Shown: positions 7,595 through 16,988 of the stretch, in pieces
Layout: every line of letters begins with the position of its first letter
How positions within the stretch are numbered: the stretch's first letter is position 1
NCBI GenBank assembly: GCA_944375715.1
Contig: CALWAP010000001.1
Span: forward strand, 124,001 to 188,000
From: an uncultured Clostridia bacterium
GTDB lineage: Bacteria > Bacillota > Clostridia > Oscillospirales > Butyricicoccaceae
Direction: 5' to 3'
DNA length: 64,000 bases
Notes under the pieces: model-generated
What the model was told of the DNA's origin: nothing
The model's database searches: none
What the model saw: the letters and a program-made list of their open reading frames with translations, nothing else
Program-made: the position numbers and the translations under genes

Positions 7595-8080
7595 TTATTC
7601 TTCACCTCCGGCAGCCTTTTCCAAAGCTTCTCCGACCAGGCGGTAAACGGTCCAGCCATTCATCGGCAAAGCGCCGAGAGAAAGATAAAAGTCTATGCTG
7701 CTCTTGTTCCAATCAAGGCAGCTCCACTCAAACCTGCCGCAGCCCTCATGTTTGGCAACAGCCGCCAGATATCTGATAAGGCCCGTTCCTATTCCCATCC
7801 CCCTGTACTGAGGGAGTACGAAAAGGTCCTCGAGATATATCCCAGCTTTTCCCAAAAAGGTGGAAAAGTTGTGGAAATAAAGGGCAAAGCCCACCTCTTT
7901 TCCATCCATAACGGCAAAAATCACCTTGGCCGAGCCCTTGTCAAAAAGCCATTCTTCCAAAAGTTTTTCGTCTGCCGACACCTCCGAGCTCATTTTCTCG
8001 TATTCGGCCAGCGCCTTTATAAAATCAAGTATCAGAGGGCAGTCACGCCTTTCGGCCGCCCTGAATATCAGTCCTTCCAT
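7595..8080 (-). CDS. GNAT acetyltransferase, diamine/spermidine N-acetyltransferase-like
   Basis: A 161-residue single-domain GNAT enzyme. The acetyl-CoA motif is QYRGMGIG (about 91-98), followed by GCGRFEWSCLDWN and FYLSLGA, a combination typical of the SSAT-like branch that includes eukaryotic spermidine/diamine acetyltransferases. The aromatic YFHNFSTFLG segment before motif A also fits that branch. It probably acetylates a small primary amine such as a polyamine or thialysine; the exact substrate is inferred. ATG at 8078-8080 has AAAGGAGGAG upstream. It is a single gene between ppk1 (convergent) and proS. Confidence 0.8.
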   Translation of the reverse strand: MEGLIFRAAERRDCPLILDFIKALAEYEKMSSEVSADEKLLEEWLFDKGSAKVIFAVMDGKEVGFALYFHNFSTFLGKAGIYLEDLFVLPQYRGMGIGTGLIRYLAAVAKHEGCGRFEWSCLDWNKSSIDFYLSLGALPMNGWTVYRLVGEALEKAAGGEE

Positions 8081-8110
8081 ATCTTCTCCTCCTTTATAAC
8101 CATATAAAAC

Positions 8111-8135
8111 AAAGCCGGCCCGAAGGCCGGCTTTT
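8111..8135 (-). terminator. Terminator after proS
   Basis: The stem AGCCGGCC/GGCCGGCT with loop CGAA has T-rich sequence on both sides. It lies 12 nt beyond the proS stop and upstream of the acetyltransferase start. Confidence 0.75.
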
Positions 8136-8146
8136 TAAATGTTCGA

Positions 8147-9586
8147 TTAATAGGATATGCCGAAAACAACCATGTGCTTTGCGGGCTTGCCGCACACGGG
8201 GCAGACATCGGAAATATGTTCCTGCTCGAAGGGGATGCACCTGGAGGGCATGCCCGTCTGCTCCTTGATTATGTTCTCGCACTCCTCATCGCCGCACCAC
8301 ATGGCCTTGACAAACCTGGCCTTGCCCTCGATGGCGGCCTTCATCTCCTCAAGGCTGTGGGCTTCGACTATGTTGTTTTCAAGGTTGTCCTTTGCCTTTT
8401 TGTAAATGGCCTTGCCAAACTCGCAAAGCATTTCGGGTATGGCTGTTTCAAGGCTGTCCAGCGCGCAGACCGTCTTTTCACGGTTATCCCTGCGTACCAG
8501 GACGCAGCTGCCGTTTTCAATGTCCCTGGGGCCTATTTCCAGCCTGATGGGCACGCCCTTCATCTCGTATTCGGCGTACTTCCAGCCGGGCGTCTGCTCG
8601 GAAGCATCCAGCTTGGCCCTTATGCCTGCGGCCTTAAGACGCTTTTCCAGCTCGGCGGCCTTTTCCAACACGCCGCCCTTATGCATGGCAACAGGCACTA
8701 TGACCACCTGTATCGGCGCAATGGCGGGAGGCAGCACCAGGCCCGAATTATCGCCGTGGGTCATTATAATGCCGCCTATGAGCCTTGTGGAAATACCCCA
8801 GGAGGTCTGATGGGGATAGCAGAGCTTATTATTTCTGTCGGCAAACTGAATACTGAAAGCCTTTGCAAAACCGTCGCCGAAATAATGGGAAGTGCCGCTC
8901 TGAAGCGCCTTGCCGTCATGCATCATAGCCTCGACGGTATATGTTTCCTCGGCGCCGGCAAACTTCTCCTTGTCGGTCTTGCGGCCCTTGATGACGGGCA
9001 TGCAAAGGTATTCGGTCAGAAGCTTTTCGTAAAGGTCAAGAATATCCAGGGTCTCTTTCCTTGCCTCGGCCTCGGTCTCATGTATTGTATGGCCCTCCTG
9101 CCACCAGAACTCCCTTGTGCGCAGGAAGGGACGTGTGGTTTTTTCCCACCTGACAACACTGCACCACTGATTGTAAAGCTTGGGCAGGTCGCGATAAGAA
9201 TGTACTATATGCGCATAATGCTCGCAGAAAAGGGTCTCAGAGGTGGGGCGCACGCAAAGGCGCTCCTCCAGCTTTTCATTGCCGCCGTAAGTGACCCAGG
9301 CTACCTCAGGCGCAAAACCCTCGACATGGTCCTTTTCCTTCTGAAGAAGGGATTCGGGAATGAATATGGGCATGGCCACATTCTCGTGCCCCGTTTCCTT
9401 TATCATACCGTCAAAGATATGCTGTATGTTCTCCCAGATGGCATAAGCATAGGGACGAACGACTATACAGCCTTTCATGCTGGAATAATCGGCCAGCTCG
9501 GCCTTTTTGACTATATCGGTGTACCACTGCGCGAAATCATCTTCCATCGAAGTGATCTGCGTTACCAGCTTTTTGTCGTCAGCCAT
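8147..9586 (-). CDS. proS: Prolyl-tRNA synthetase, short archaeal/eukaryotic-type (type 3)
   Basis: 479 residues of a class IIa aminoacyl-tRNA synthetase that charges tRNA-Pro with proline. It lacks the ~180-residue editing insertion of bacterial-type ProRS and instead carries the C-terminal zinc-binding domain of the archaeal/eukaryotic type, with cysteine pairs CGDEEC and CPVCG and the usual final tyrosine. Motif 2 lies around [16 protein letters not shown], and motif 3 around [12 protein letters not shown]. Many Clostridia use this form. ATG at 9584-9586 follows an AGAGGT site. secG is upstream on the same strand, separated by a terminator hairpin. Confidence 0.95.
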   Translation of the reverse strand: MADDKKLVTQITSMEDDFAQWYTDIVKKAELADYSSMKGCIVVRPYAYAIWENIQHIFDGMIKETGHENVAMPIFIPESLLQKEKDHVEGFAPEVAWVTYGGNEKLEERLCVRPTSETLFCEHYAHIVHSYRDLPKLYNQWCSVVRWEKTTRPFLRTREFWWQEGHTIHETEAEARKETLDILDLYEKLLTEYLCMPVIKGRKTDKEKFAGAEETYTVEAMMHDGKALQSGTSHYFGDGFAKAFSIQFADRNNKLCYPHQTSWGISTRLIGGIIMTHGDNSGLVLPPAIAPIQVVIVPVAMHKGGVLEKAAELEKRLKAAGIRAKLDASEQTPGWKYAEYEMKGVPIRLEIGPRDIENGSCVLVRRDNREKTVCALDSLETAIPEMLCEFGKAIYKKAKDNLENNIVEAHSLEEMKAAIEGKARFVKAMWCGDEECENIIKEQTGMPSRCIPFEQEHISDVCPVCGKPAKHMVVFGISY

Positions 9587-9617
9587 AACAGTTTACCTCT
9601 CCTGAAATTATTAAATG

Positions 9618-9649
9618 TCAAAATAGGCGGCATATCTCATGCCGCCTAT
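9618..9649 (-). terminator. Terminator between secG and proS
   Basis: ATAGGCGGCAT and ATGCCGCCTAT pair around a 5-nt loop, followed on the minus strand by TTTTGACATTT. It may reduce read-through from secG into proS. Confidence 0.7.
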
Positions 9650-9662
9650 CGGTTTACCCAAA

Positions 9663-9899
9663 TTAAAATACCGCCAGAACAAATGTCAGCACAAGAAATA
9701 CGCCGGCAGAACCTATTGTGGCCTTCTCCAGCTTTGCATCCATCGAACGGGCTCTGTTCTTGCCGAAAAAGGTCTCGGCAGCACCGCCTATTTCACCCAA
9801 ACCCTGGTTCTTGCCCGACTGTAAAAGCACCGAGGCAATAAGGACGAGACATACGGCAACCTGTATTACCGTCAATACCATTCTGATTGTTTCGCTCAT
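9663..9899 (-). CDS. secG: Preprotein translocase subunit SecG
   Basis: A 78-residue membrane protein with two transmembrane segments (about 4-24 and 56-76) joined by a Gly-rich cytoplasmic loop containing QSGKNQGLG and GGAAETFFGK, the SecG signature. It assists SecYE/SecA in protein export. The start MSETIRMVL at 9897-9899 has GGAGGG upstream; the longer frame from 9983 runs into the promoter region and is rejected. In Firmicutes secG is commonly followed by rnr, smpB and ssrA; here proS follows instead. Confidence 0.93.
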   Translation of the reverse strand: MSETIRMVLTVIQVAVCLVLIASVLLQSGKNQGLGEIGGAAETFFGKNRARSMDAKLEKATIGSAGVFLVLTFVLAVF

Positions 9900-9954
9900 T
9901 TTATAGACCCTCCGAATTATATAAAACAAAATACACACAAAATCAGCATTATAT

Positions 9955-9983
9955 AGTTTAACACACCCCGGAGTTTTTGGCAA
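9955..9983 (-). promoter_or_regulatory. Possible promoter of secG
   Basis: Minus strand: -35 TTGCCA (9978-9983), 17-bp spacer, -10 TAAACT (9955-9960). Other AT-rich -10-like boxes lie closer to the gene, so the exact start is uncertain. Confidence 0.4.
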
Positions 9984-10000
9984 GTTTTATTTTGAAACCC

Positions 10001-10034
10001 TTTTTAAAAAGCGCGGCGGGATACCCCGCCGCGC
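10001..10034 (-). terminator. Terminator of the S9 peptidase operon
   Basis: Arms GCGCGGCGGG and CCCGCCGCGC (10011-10034) with loop ATAC form a very G+C-rich stem, followed on the minus strand by TTTTT, 21 nt after the last S9 stop. Confidence 0.85.
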
Positions 10035-10055
10035 ACATAAAACAAGACTCTTGCC

Positions 10056-12008
10056 TTACTTTACATACTTTTCAAACCACTGGCAGATTTCGGTCAGCCT
10101 GGTTATCCTGTTTTCAGGCTTGCCGCTTCTCGAAAGCTCGTGGTTCTCGCCGTGGAACAGAACGACCTTGGAGTCCACGCCGTTCATCTTAAGGGCCGAG
10201 AACATCTGCAAAGCGTCGCTCATCCAGCAGCGGTAATCCTCGTCCGACTGAATGAACAGCGTCGGCGTCTTGGCAAGATGGCCGTTTTTCAGCGGGGAAG
10301 TATCCCAGACTGTCTCAAAGTCATGCCAAGGATCGGTATCGAGCTGGGCCATATTGTGGTTGAAGCCGATATCGGTGCAGAGGGATTTTGTAAGATAGTT
10401 GGAGATGGAACGCTGGGAAGCCGCAGCCGCAAAGCGGTCGGTATGGCCTATCATCCAATTGCACATGAACCCGCCGTAAGAGCCGCCGCATATGCCTATG
10501 CGCTTTTCGTCAAGGTCAGGATACCTCTTGATAACCTCATCGGTGAAATCCATGAAGTCATTGAAGTCCTCCTTGCCCAGCTTGCCGGTAATGGCGGCAA
10601 AATCCGAGCCTCTGCCGTCAGAGCCGCGGGGATTGGTAAAGAATACAAAGTAACCCATGTTGGCCAAGATCTGCATTTCGTGGTGGAATACGCCGCCGAA
10701 AATACCCTTGGGGCCGCCGTGCATTTCCAGAATGCCGGGATACTTCTTGCCGGACTTATAGCCCAGAGGCTTTATGACATATCCGTCCAGCTCGACGCCG
10801 TCACGGTCTTTGAAGGTGAAATACTCGTGAGGCAGTACCGAATGGGTGTCCATGTACTCCTTGTTGAAGGTGGTAAGGCGCTTTTCCTCGCCGGTTGCAA
10901 GGTCAAGGCTGTAAATCTCGATAAGGTCAAGCCCGCGCATGGCGGCCATAAGGACCTTTCCGCCGTATATGTCAAAGCAGTTTATCGAGCCTTCGGTATC
11001 GCAGACCGTCTCGCAGGCTCCCGTTTCGTCCATGGCAACAAGGTGGGAATTGCCCCAGACGGCCCTGGTCATATAAAGCTTGCCCTCATAGAACTTCTTG
11101 ACGGCCCCGCCGCCCAGGTTGCAGTCGGTGCCGACTGCGCCGCCGACTTCGGCGTCGCAATAGGGCAGCATTGCGTATTCGCCGCTTGCTATATCAAGCT
11201 TGCAGTAATAGGGGTTCTGGCCGCTGAACTCCATGGGGTTAAGGGTAAAGAAGGCCTTGTCATTGCCCATGAAAATGGGAGAACCGACGCCGTACTTATC
11301 CTGCTTGACAATCGTCTTTGTCCTGCCGGAGGCCACATCGTAAAGGAACAAAGCCCCTTCCCTTGTGGAAACATCGGTATATGTCGTGCCGCAGAAAAGG
11401 ATCTTTTTCTTATCAGGCGAAACAGCCGCAGCCGACACATTGGTGTACTGCTTGGAAATCTGCTTATACTTGCCGGTGGCAGTATCGAAAATCACCAGGG
11501 AGTTGCGGAGCTTATTGCGTATACCCTGGCCGTTGAACCAGAAATAGATCTCGTCAAAGACATAAAGATCCCTGCCGTCCATAGCCTCGTCGTCGGCCTT
11601 TTCCTCTTTTCCCTCGCAATGCTTGACGATATTGAGAAGGAACTTGCCGCAGCTTAAAGGCTCGGCCGAAACGGCCTTTTCGGGAATCGAGAAGAAGGGC
11701 TCGGCCTCGCCGCCCGTCAGGCTCAGCTTAAAGTAATCGGTCTTAACGCCCTTGCCCTTTCCGCCGCGGGGAGAGGTGAACATAATGGTCTCGTTGTCAA
11801 GCCACTTGGCCGACCTTTCCTCACCGCCGAATGTCAAAGGCTTTGTCTCGCCGCTTTCGGTGTCAAGCAGCCAGATATAGGACTTATAGCCGTTTTTCTC
11901 CTTGCAGGCATTCTGCTTTATAAACAAAGCGTGCTTGCCGTCGGGAGCATAGCTCACATCCGAAAGGAAGTTGAACTCGTATATATCCTCATATGCTACC
12001 TTTTTCAT
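10056..12008 (-). CDS. S9 family serine peptidase (acylaminoacyl-peptidase/prolyl oligopeptidase-like), copy 1
   Basis: 650 residues: an N-terminal beta-propeller domain (about 1-400, with WD/PD40-like repeats such as YAPDGKHALF) and a C-terminal alpha/beta-hydrolase domain. The nucleophile is Ser510 in GGSYGGFMCNW; the acid is an Asp in QSDEDYRCW and the base is the His in HGENHELSRSG. There is no signal peptide, so it should be cytoplasmic and cleave short imported peptides. It is the last of three tandem paralogues, 12 nt after copy 2, and is closest to copy 2 (shared runs such as DDEAMDGRDLYVFDE). The start is ATG with GGAGATA upstream. Confidence 0.9.
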   Translation of the reverse strand: MKKVAYEDIYEFNFLSDVSYAPDGKHALFIKQNACKEKNGYKSYIWLLDTESGETKPLTFGGEERSAKWLDNETIMFTSPRGGKGKGVKTDYFKLSLTGGEAEPFFSIPEKAVSAEPLSCGKFLLNIVKHCEGKEEKADDEAMDGRDLYVFDEIYFWFNGQGIRNKLRNSLVIFDTATGKYKQISKQYTNVSAAAVSPDKKKILFCGTTYTDVSTREGALFLYDVASGRTKTIVKQDKYGVGSPIFMGNDKAFFTLNPMEFSGQNPYYCKLDIASGEYAMLPYCDAEVGGAVGTDCNLGGGAVKKFYEGKLYMTRAVWGNSHLVAMDETGACETVCDTEGSINCFDIYGGKVLMAAMRGLDLIEIYSLDLATGEEKRLTTFNKEYMDTHSVLPHEYFTFKDRDGVELDGYVIKPLGYKSGKKYPGILEMHGGPKGIFGGVFHHEMQILANMGYFVFFTNPRGSDGRGSDFAAITGKLGKEDFNDFMDFTDEVIKRYPDLDEKRIGICGGSYGGFMCNWMIGHTDRFAAAASQRSISNYLTKSLCTDIGFNHNMAQLDTDPWHDFETVWDTSPLKNGHLAKTPTLFIQSDEDYRCWMSDALQMFSALKMNGVDSKVVLFHGENHELSRSGKPENRITRLTEICQWFEKYVK

Positions 12009-12020
12009 ATGTATCTCCTA

Positions 12021-13967
12021 TCACTTAAGGTATTTTTCAAACCAGCCTGCTATCTCATCCAGCCTGGTTATCCTGTTATGGGGCCTGCCGCTTCTCGAAA
12101 GCTCGTGGTTCTCGCCGTGGAACAAAACGACCTTTGCGTCAGTGCCGTTCATCTTAAGGGCTGAGAACATCTGCAAAGCGCCGCTCATCCAGCAGCGGTA
12201 ATCCTCGTCCGACTGAATAAACAGCGTCGGGGTCTTGGCGTTGTGGGCGTATTTCAAAGGCGAGGTCTCCCAGACCGTCTCAAAATCCTCCCACGGGTCG
12301 GCGCCCACCTGCTGAAGGTCATATGTCGTGCCGATATCGGTGACCGTCAGCTTGCAGACATAATTGGAAATGGAGCGCTGAGACGCCGCCGCGGCAAAGC
12401 GGTCGGTATGGCCTATCATCCAATTGCACATAAAGCCGCCGTAAGAGCCGCCGCAAATGCCTATGCGCTTTTCGTCCAGCTCGGGATATTTCTCTATGAC
12501 CTTGTCGGTAAATTCCATCAGGTCGTCATAATCCTTGGTGCCCAAAAAGCGGGTGCTGTAAGCAAACTTTTCTCCCCTGCCGTCAGAACCGCGGGGATTG
12601 GTGTAAAACACGAAAAAGCCCTTATTGGCCAGAACCTGCATCTCGTGATGGAACACGCCGCCGAAAATGGTCTTGGGACCGCCGTGTATCTCCAGAACGC
12701 CGGGATACTTCTTGCCCTTTTTAAAGCCCCTGGGCTTTATGACAAAACCCTCCAGCTCCACTCCGTCGCTGTTTTTAAAGACGAAATATTCGGGATGTAT
12801 GACCTCGTTTTCGGCCATATAACCTGCGTTGAAGCCGGTAAGCTTTTTCTCTTTGCCCGTTGCTATGTCAAGGGAATAGACCTCGCAGAGGGACATATCC
12901 CTCATGGCTATCATATAAACGGTGCCGCTAATTATATCAAAGCAGTTTATCGAGCCGACTTTCTTAGAAACAGCCCTGTCCTCATGCGCCCCTTCCATAT
13001 CCATGGCGCAAAGGCTGCCGCTGCTGCCAACAGCCCTGGTCATATACATCTTACCGTCATAGAACTTCTTGACGATTCCGCCGCCCAGGTTGCTGTCGCT
13101 CCCCGCAGCGCCGCCGACTTCGGCGTCGACAAAGGGTAGCTCTTCCTTCTCGCCGCTTTCTATGTCAAACAGGAAATAACGGGAGTTCTTGCCCGAATAC
13201 TCGCCGTCGTTTATGGCGGCAAATATCTTCCCGCCGGCAAAGGCTATGGCCCCTACCGAGTTCTGCCCGGGGGCGTAAAGGGTCTTTGTCTCACCCTTTT
13301 CGATATCATAAAGGAAAAGCCCGCTTTTGGTGCTGACCTTGTCTTTGTACTCGACGCCCGTATAGGCAACATAACGCCGGCAGGGGGATAAAGCATAAGC
13401 CGAGGTATTGAAATACTGAGGCGTCAGTGTCTCAGCCTTGCCGTCCTTATCAAACATGGCAAGGGAATTTCTCAGCTTGTTGCGGATTCCCTGGCCGTTG
13501 AACCAGAAATAGACCTCGTCAAAAACATAAAGGTCCCTGCCGTCCATGGCCTCGTCATCGGCCTTTTCCTCTTTGCCTTCGCTGTGCTTTGTCAGTATGC
13601 CCACGAACCTGCCGTCCGAAAGGGCGTCAAGCGAAATGACCTTTTCGTTTATTTCCACCAGCTTTTCGGCCTCTCCGCCCTTTATGGACAAAGTGTACCA
13701 GCAGGAGGACCCGGGCTTTTGGCCCGAGCTCCTGCGGAAATAAATGGTTTCGCTGTCAAGCCATTTGGCGGCGCTGTCGAGGCCGCCAAATGTCATCTGG
13801 CTGCACTTTTCGGTTTCGGTATCCATGAGCCATATGAAAGAGTCATACCCGTTCTTCTTTTCATTGGCCCTGTGCTGCATGAACACAAGGTGCCTGCCGT
13901 CGGGGGAAACCGAAAGGTCGGAAAGGAAATTAAAGCTGTAAAGGTCGGTGCTTTTTATCTTTCTCAT
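12021..13967 (-). CDS. S9 family serine peptidase, copy 2
   Basis: 648 residues with the same propeller plus hydrolase layout as its neighbours. The nucleophile is Ser508 in GGSYGGFMCNW; QSDEDYRCW and HGENHELSRSG supply the acid and base. It lies 3 nt after the copy 3 stop and 12 nt before the copy 1 start, so all three are one transcript. Similarity to copy 1 is high through both domains, which points to a relatively recent tandem duplication. Specificity probably differs in the propeller and pocket, but I cannot assign substrates. Confidence 0.9.
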   Translation of the reverse strand: MRKIKSTDLYSFNFLSDLSVSPDGRHLVFMQHRANEKKNGYDSFIWLMDTETEKCSQMTFGGLDSAAKWLDSETIYFRRSSGQKPGSSCWYTLSIKGGEAEKLVEINEKVISLDALSDGRFVGILTKHSEGKEEKADDEAMDGRDLYVFDEVYFWFNGQGIRNKLRNSLAMFDKDGKAETLTPQYFNTSAYALSPCRRYVAYTGVEYKDKVSTKSGLFLYDIEKGETKTLYAPGQNSVGAIAFAGGKIFAAINDGEYSGKNSRYFLFDIESGEKEELPFVDAEVGGAAGSDSNLGGGIVKKFYDGKMYMTRAVGSSGSLCAMDMEGAHEDRAVSKKVGSINCFDIISGTVYMIAMRDMSLCEVYSLDIATGKEKKLTGFNAGYMAENEVIHPEYFVFKNSDGVELEGFVIKPRGFKKGKKYPGVLEIHGGPKTIFGGVFHHEMQVLANKGFFVFYTNPRGSDGRGEKFAYSTRFLGTKDYDDLMEFTDKVIEKYPELDEKRIGICGGSYGGFMCNWMIGHTDRFAAAASQRSISNYVCKLTVTDIGTTYDLQQVGADPWEDFETVWETSPLKYAHNAKTPTLFIQSDEDYRCWMSGALQMFSALKMNGTDAKVVLFHGENHELSRSGRPHNRITRLDEIAGWFEKYLK

Positions 13968-13970
13968 AAC

Positions 13971-15959
13971 TTATTTCTTAAGATGGCTGTCCATCCAGGA
14001 GGTGATCTCCTCCAGGCGGCGGATACGGCTGCGTGGCCTGCCGCTTCTTGACAGCTCGTGGTTTTCGCCCTTGAACAGGCAGAGCCTCGACTCGACGCCG
14101 TGCATCTTGAGGGCGGTGAACATGCTCAGGCCCTCGACCATCCAGCAGCGATAGTCCTGATCGGAGTGGATAAAGAGGGTCGGGGTCTTGACCTTGTCGG
14201 CATACTTAAGGGGAGAATGCCACCACAGCTTCTCATAATCCTCCCTCGTGGTGGTGCCCATCTGGTTGGGAGTAAAGAAGAAGCCGATGTCGGTAGTATG
14301 CTCAAACGCGATCCAATTGGCGATGGAACGCTGGGAAGCCGCAGCCGCAAAGCGATCGGTATGGCCGATAATCCAGTTGGTCATGAAGCCGCCGTAAGAG
14401 CCGCCGGTGACACCCAGGCGCTTTTCGTCGACATCGGGATACTTCTTGAGCATCTCGTCCATGAACTCCATAAGGTTCTCATATTCGACCGTGCCGTACT
14501 TGCCGGTTATGTAGCCGAACTCGTTGCCCCTGCCGTCAGAGCCGCGGGGATTGGCAAAGAATACGAAATACCCGGCGTTGGCCCATACCTGCATCTCATG
14601 GAAATATACATTGCCGAAGGCCGTGCGGGGGCCGCCGTGGATATTGATGATGGCGGGGTATTTCTTGCCGGGGATATAGCCGACAGGCTTCATGGCCCAG
14701 CCATGGATCTCAAAGCCGTCGGAAGCCGTAAAGACATGCATCTCGGGTGTTACGACATCATGGGTAGCCGTAAACTCGTCGTTGAAGTGGGTCAGCTGAT
14801 TGCCGCCGGCGCAGTAAAGCTCGCCCAGCTTATTACCGAACAGACCGGCAAAGATGACCTTGTCGCCGTAAACATCGAAGTTGTCGACCGAGCCTTCCTC
14901 GGCGTAAACATCCGAAATTTCACCTGTCTTAAGATCAATGGCGCGCAGATAGCCGCTGTCGCCGACCGTTGTTACAAAGTAAGCCTTGTCGCCGCTGACC
15001 TTGAAGCCCCTGCCTCCGCCGATACGGCTGTCACTGCCTACCGAGGAAGCACCGATCGAAGCTTCGTAGTCGGCCAGCTTTGTGAACTTCTTGCTCTTTA
15101 TGTCGACGGTGTAGAAATCGCAGTACTGCTCGCTGCCATACTGCTTGCCGTCGGTGGCGGCAACTATAAGGGTATTTTCGTCGATCACAGCGGCAACGCC
15201 CGTCTTCATCTTGTCGGGCTTAAGGACGCATGTCGTGCGCTTCTTGGCGACATCGTAGACATAAATGCCGGCCTTTGTATACCTCAGGCCCTCGAACTCG
15301 CCGCCCTTGTAAACTATCTTGCCGAAGCCGTAAGAGGCCATATCGACGTCAAACAGGTTGCCCGTGACGGCATCCAGCTTGCCGTTTGTGCTGTTATAGA
15401 CATAAAGCCTTGTGCGCTTGCCGCTGATTATGCCCCTGCCGTTGCCCCAGAAGGGAAGCTCTTCAAATACGTCATATGCAGGCTTGACGTAATTCTGCAA
15501 AGCCTTTTCCTTTTCGCTGTCGCTCAGGCCCTCAAGCTGGGGATAATTATTGTCGTAAACCGATGTCAGCATATAAAGTCCGCCGCCGATATTAGTAAGG
15601 CCGTTGGTACGGACAGGCAGTTTAAAGGCCAGCTGGGCCTCGCCGCCTTCAGGAGAAATACGGTAAAAAGCCGTTACATTCTCGCCCTTTTCAAGGCTCT
15701 TTTTGACCTCAGGGCATCTGGCTGCGGGGAAAAGGATATCTCCATCATCAGTCCAGCAATAGGACTTGCCGTCGCCGCCGCTTGTCAGCCTGCGGACTTC
15801 TCCGCTTTCTGTCTCAAGAAGATATATGTCGCCCTTATAGCCGTTCGTAGCCTTGCAGGCATGCTGAACGACAAAGGCGACATACTTCCCATCGGGCGAA
15901 AAGCCGGGGTTGCTTACGAACTTATACTGCAGAAAACTGTCTACCTCGATCTTTTTCAT
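13971..15959 (-). CDS. S9 family serine peptidase, copy 3 (first gene of operon)
   Basis: 662 residues, promoter-proximal and the most divergent of the three copies. The nucleophile is Ser521 in GGSYGGFMTNW, the acid is in HSDQDYRCW, and the base is in GENHELSRSGRPRSR. The N-terminal propeller (about 1-410) has repeats such as FSPDGKYVAF. Residues near the active site differ from copies 1 and 2 (VTGGSYGG instead of ICGGSYGG, and HTTDIGFFF after the nucleophile), so its substrate range may differ. ATG at 15957-15959 follows AAGGAGA. A promoter and a 27-bp palindrome lie directly upstream, and a LysR gene sits 126 nt further up on the same strand. Confidence 0.9.
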   Translation of the reverse strand: MKKIEVDSFLQYKFVSNPGFSPDGKYVAFVVQHACKATNGYKGDIYLLETESGEVRRLTSGGDGKSYCWTDDGDILFPAARCPEVKKSLEKGENVTAFYRISPEGGEAQLAFKLPVRTNGLTNIGGGLYMLTSVYDNNYPQLEGLSDSEKEKALQNYVKPAYDVFEELPFWGNGRGIISGKRTRLYVYNSTNGKLDAVTGNLFDVDMASYGFGKIVYKGGEFEGLRYTKAGIYVYDVAKKRTTCVLKPDKMKTGVAAVIDENTLIVAATDGKQYGSEQYCDFYTVDIKSKKFTKLADYEASIGASSVGSDSRIGGGRGFKVSGDKAYFVTTVGDSGYLRAIDLKTGEISDVYAEEGSVDNFDVYGDKVIFAGLFGNKLGELYCAGGNQLTHFNDEFTATHDVVTPEMHVFTASDGFEIHGWAMKPVGYIPGKKYPAIINIHGGPRTAFGNVYFHEMQVWANAGYFVFFANPRGSDGRGNEFGYITGKYGTVEYENLMEFMDEMLKKYPDVDEKRLGVTGGSYGGFMTNWIIGHTDRFAAAASQRSIANWIAFEHTTDIGFFFTPNQMGTTTREDYEKLWWHSPLKYADKVKTPTLFIHSDQDYRCWMVEGLSMFTALKMHGVESRLCLFKGENHELSRSGRPRSRIRRLEEITSWMDSHLKK

Positions 15960-15976
15960 AATGTTCTCCTTATCGT

Positions 15977-16003
15977 AAATTAATATTTTCCTAATATTAA
16001 TTT
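15977..16003. promoter_or_regulatory. 27-bp palindrome at the S9 operon promoter (candidate LysR site)
   Basis: Perfect 11-bp arms AAATTAATATT and AATATTAATTT flank TTCCT. It overlaps the predicted -10 box and start of the S9 operon. LysR-type regulators bind AT-rich dyads of the T-N11-A type, and a LysR gene is adjacent; the link is inferred. Confidence 0.5.
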
Positions 16004-16028
16004 TCCTCTAATTTGTACATTTTGTCAA
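16000..16028 (-). promoter_or_regulatory. Probable promoter of the S9 peptidase operon
   Basis: Minus strand: perfect -35 TTGACA (16023-16028), 17-bp spacer, weak -10 GAAAAT (16000-16005). A weak -10 overlapped by a palindrome suggests regulated expression. Confidence 0.5.
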
Positions 16029-16085
16029 CAGAAAATTTAATCCGGCAGCCGGTCAAAGCGCACAAAAGCCCCTCTTCACTTTTGT

Positions 16086-16964
16086 CTATAATTCCAAAAG
16101 GCTTAGAAGGGCGGCAGCTGCTGGGGTAGACTTTTCCCGCAATGTGAATATCCCGATACTCCTTTTGGGAAACGGGTCGGCATCGATTATCTCGACCTTG
16201 CCGCTTTCCAGCGGTTTTTTTGAAAACTCCCTGACGGCGCAGGCTATTCCAAGATTTGCCGAGGCAAAATCTATCAGCAGGTCATGAGACCCCAGCTCTA
16301 TCTCCGGATTTATGACTATGCCCTTTTCGGCAAAGCAGCTGTCAATAAACCGCCTTGTGCTCGATTTGCGCTCAAGGAGTATAAGAGGATGTGATGAAAG
16401 CTCCTGCCATGTCACATGCCTTCCTCTGAACTTTTTCGCATACTCTCTGCCGGCGACAAAACAGTCCCTTATCGGTATTTCACCGACGATGAATACCCCT
16501 TCCATGACTATGGGCATATTTACCAGGGCCAGGTCGACCCTGCCGCTTTTCAAAAGTTCTATGGCCTCGCTGCTGACGCCGTTTAATATCCTTATGGCAA
16601 CTCCCGGGTGCATTCGGCTAAACCTTTCCAAGGCCGGGAGCAAAAGATGCCTGGCTATCGTGTCGCCCACGCCTATCCGCAGCTCGCCGCCTTCCAGGTC
16701 CCTTATTTTCCCCAGCTGGCTGCCGGCCTGGTCCAGAAGGCTCAAAGCCTCGGTTACATATTTCAAAAGCATCTCACCCTCCTGGGTCAGCTCGACGCCC
16801 CTCCTGCCGCGGTTAAAAAGCCTGACGCCCAAAGACCCCTCCAAACTCTTAACGGCCTGGCTGACGGCGCTCTGGGTCAGGAACAGCTCCTCGGCCGCTC
16901 CGGTAAAGCTGCCGCAGGTGGCCACGGCATAAAATATCTTGTAGTGGTCCAGCTTGATATCCAT
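16086..16964 (-). CDS. LysR-family transcription regulator
   Basis: 292 residues, normal for the family. The N-terminal winged helix-turn-helix (about 5-65) contains GSFTGAAEELFLTQSAVSQAVKSLE-type sequence, and the periplasmic-binding-protein-like effector domain starts near residue 90. It resembles the CysL/YeiE-like group by general pattern, but the effector is unknown. It is divergent from the TauE-family permease at 17208, the classic arrangement for a LysR regulator and its target, and also lies upstream of the S9 operon on its own strand. AT-rich palindromes are found in both flanking gaps, so both may be targets. Confidence 0.9.
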   Translation of the reverse strand: MDIKLDHYKIFYAVATCGSFTGAAEELFLTQSAVSQAVKSLEGSLGVRLFNRGRRGVELTQEGEMLLKYVTEALSLLDQAGSQLGKIRDLEGGELRIGVGDTIARHLLLPALERFSRMHPGVAIRILNGVSSEAIELLKSGRVDLALVNMPIVMEGVFIVGEIPIRDCFVAGREYAKKFRGRHVTWQELSSHPLILLERKSSTRRFIDSCFAEKGIVINPEIELGSHDLLIDFASANLGIACAVREFSKKPLESGKVEIIDADPFPKRSIGIFTLREKSTPAAAALLSLLEL

Positions 16965-16988
16965 ATTATCTTAACTTATGCCTCCCAT

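Noticed and set aside
14058..15983. A 641-codon open frame on the plus strand opposite S9 copy 3, with similar long frames opposite the other S9 genes, proS and rpoC
   Set aside because: They are mirror frames caused by codon bias of the real minus-strand genes; they have no ribosome-binding sites and their products look like low-complexity shadow sequence, whereas the minus frames have catalytic motifs.
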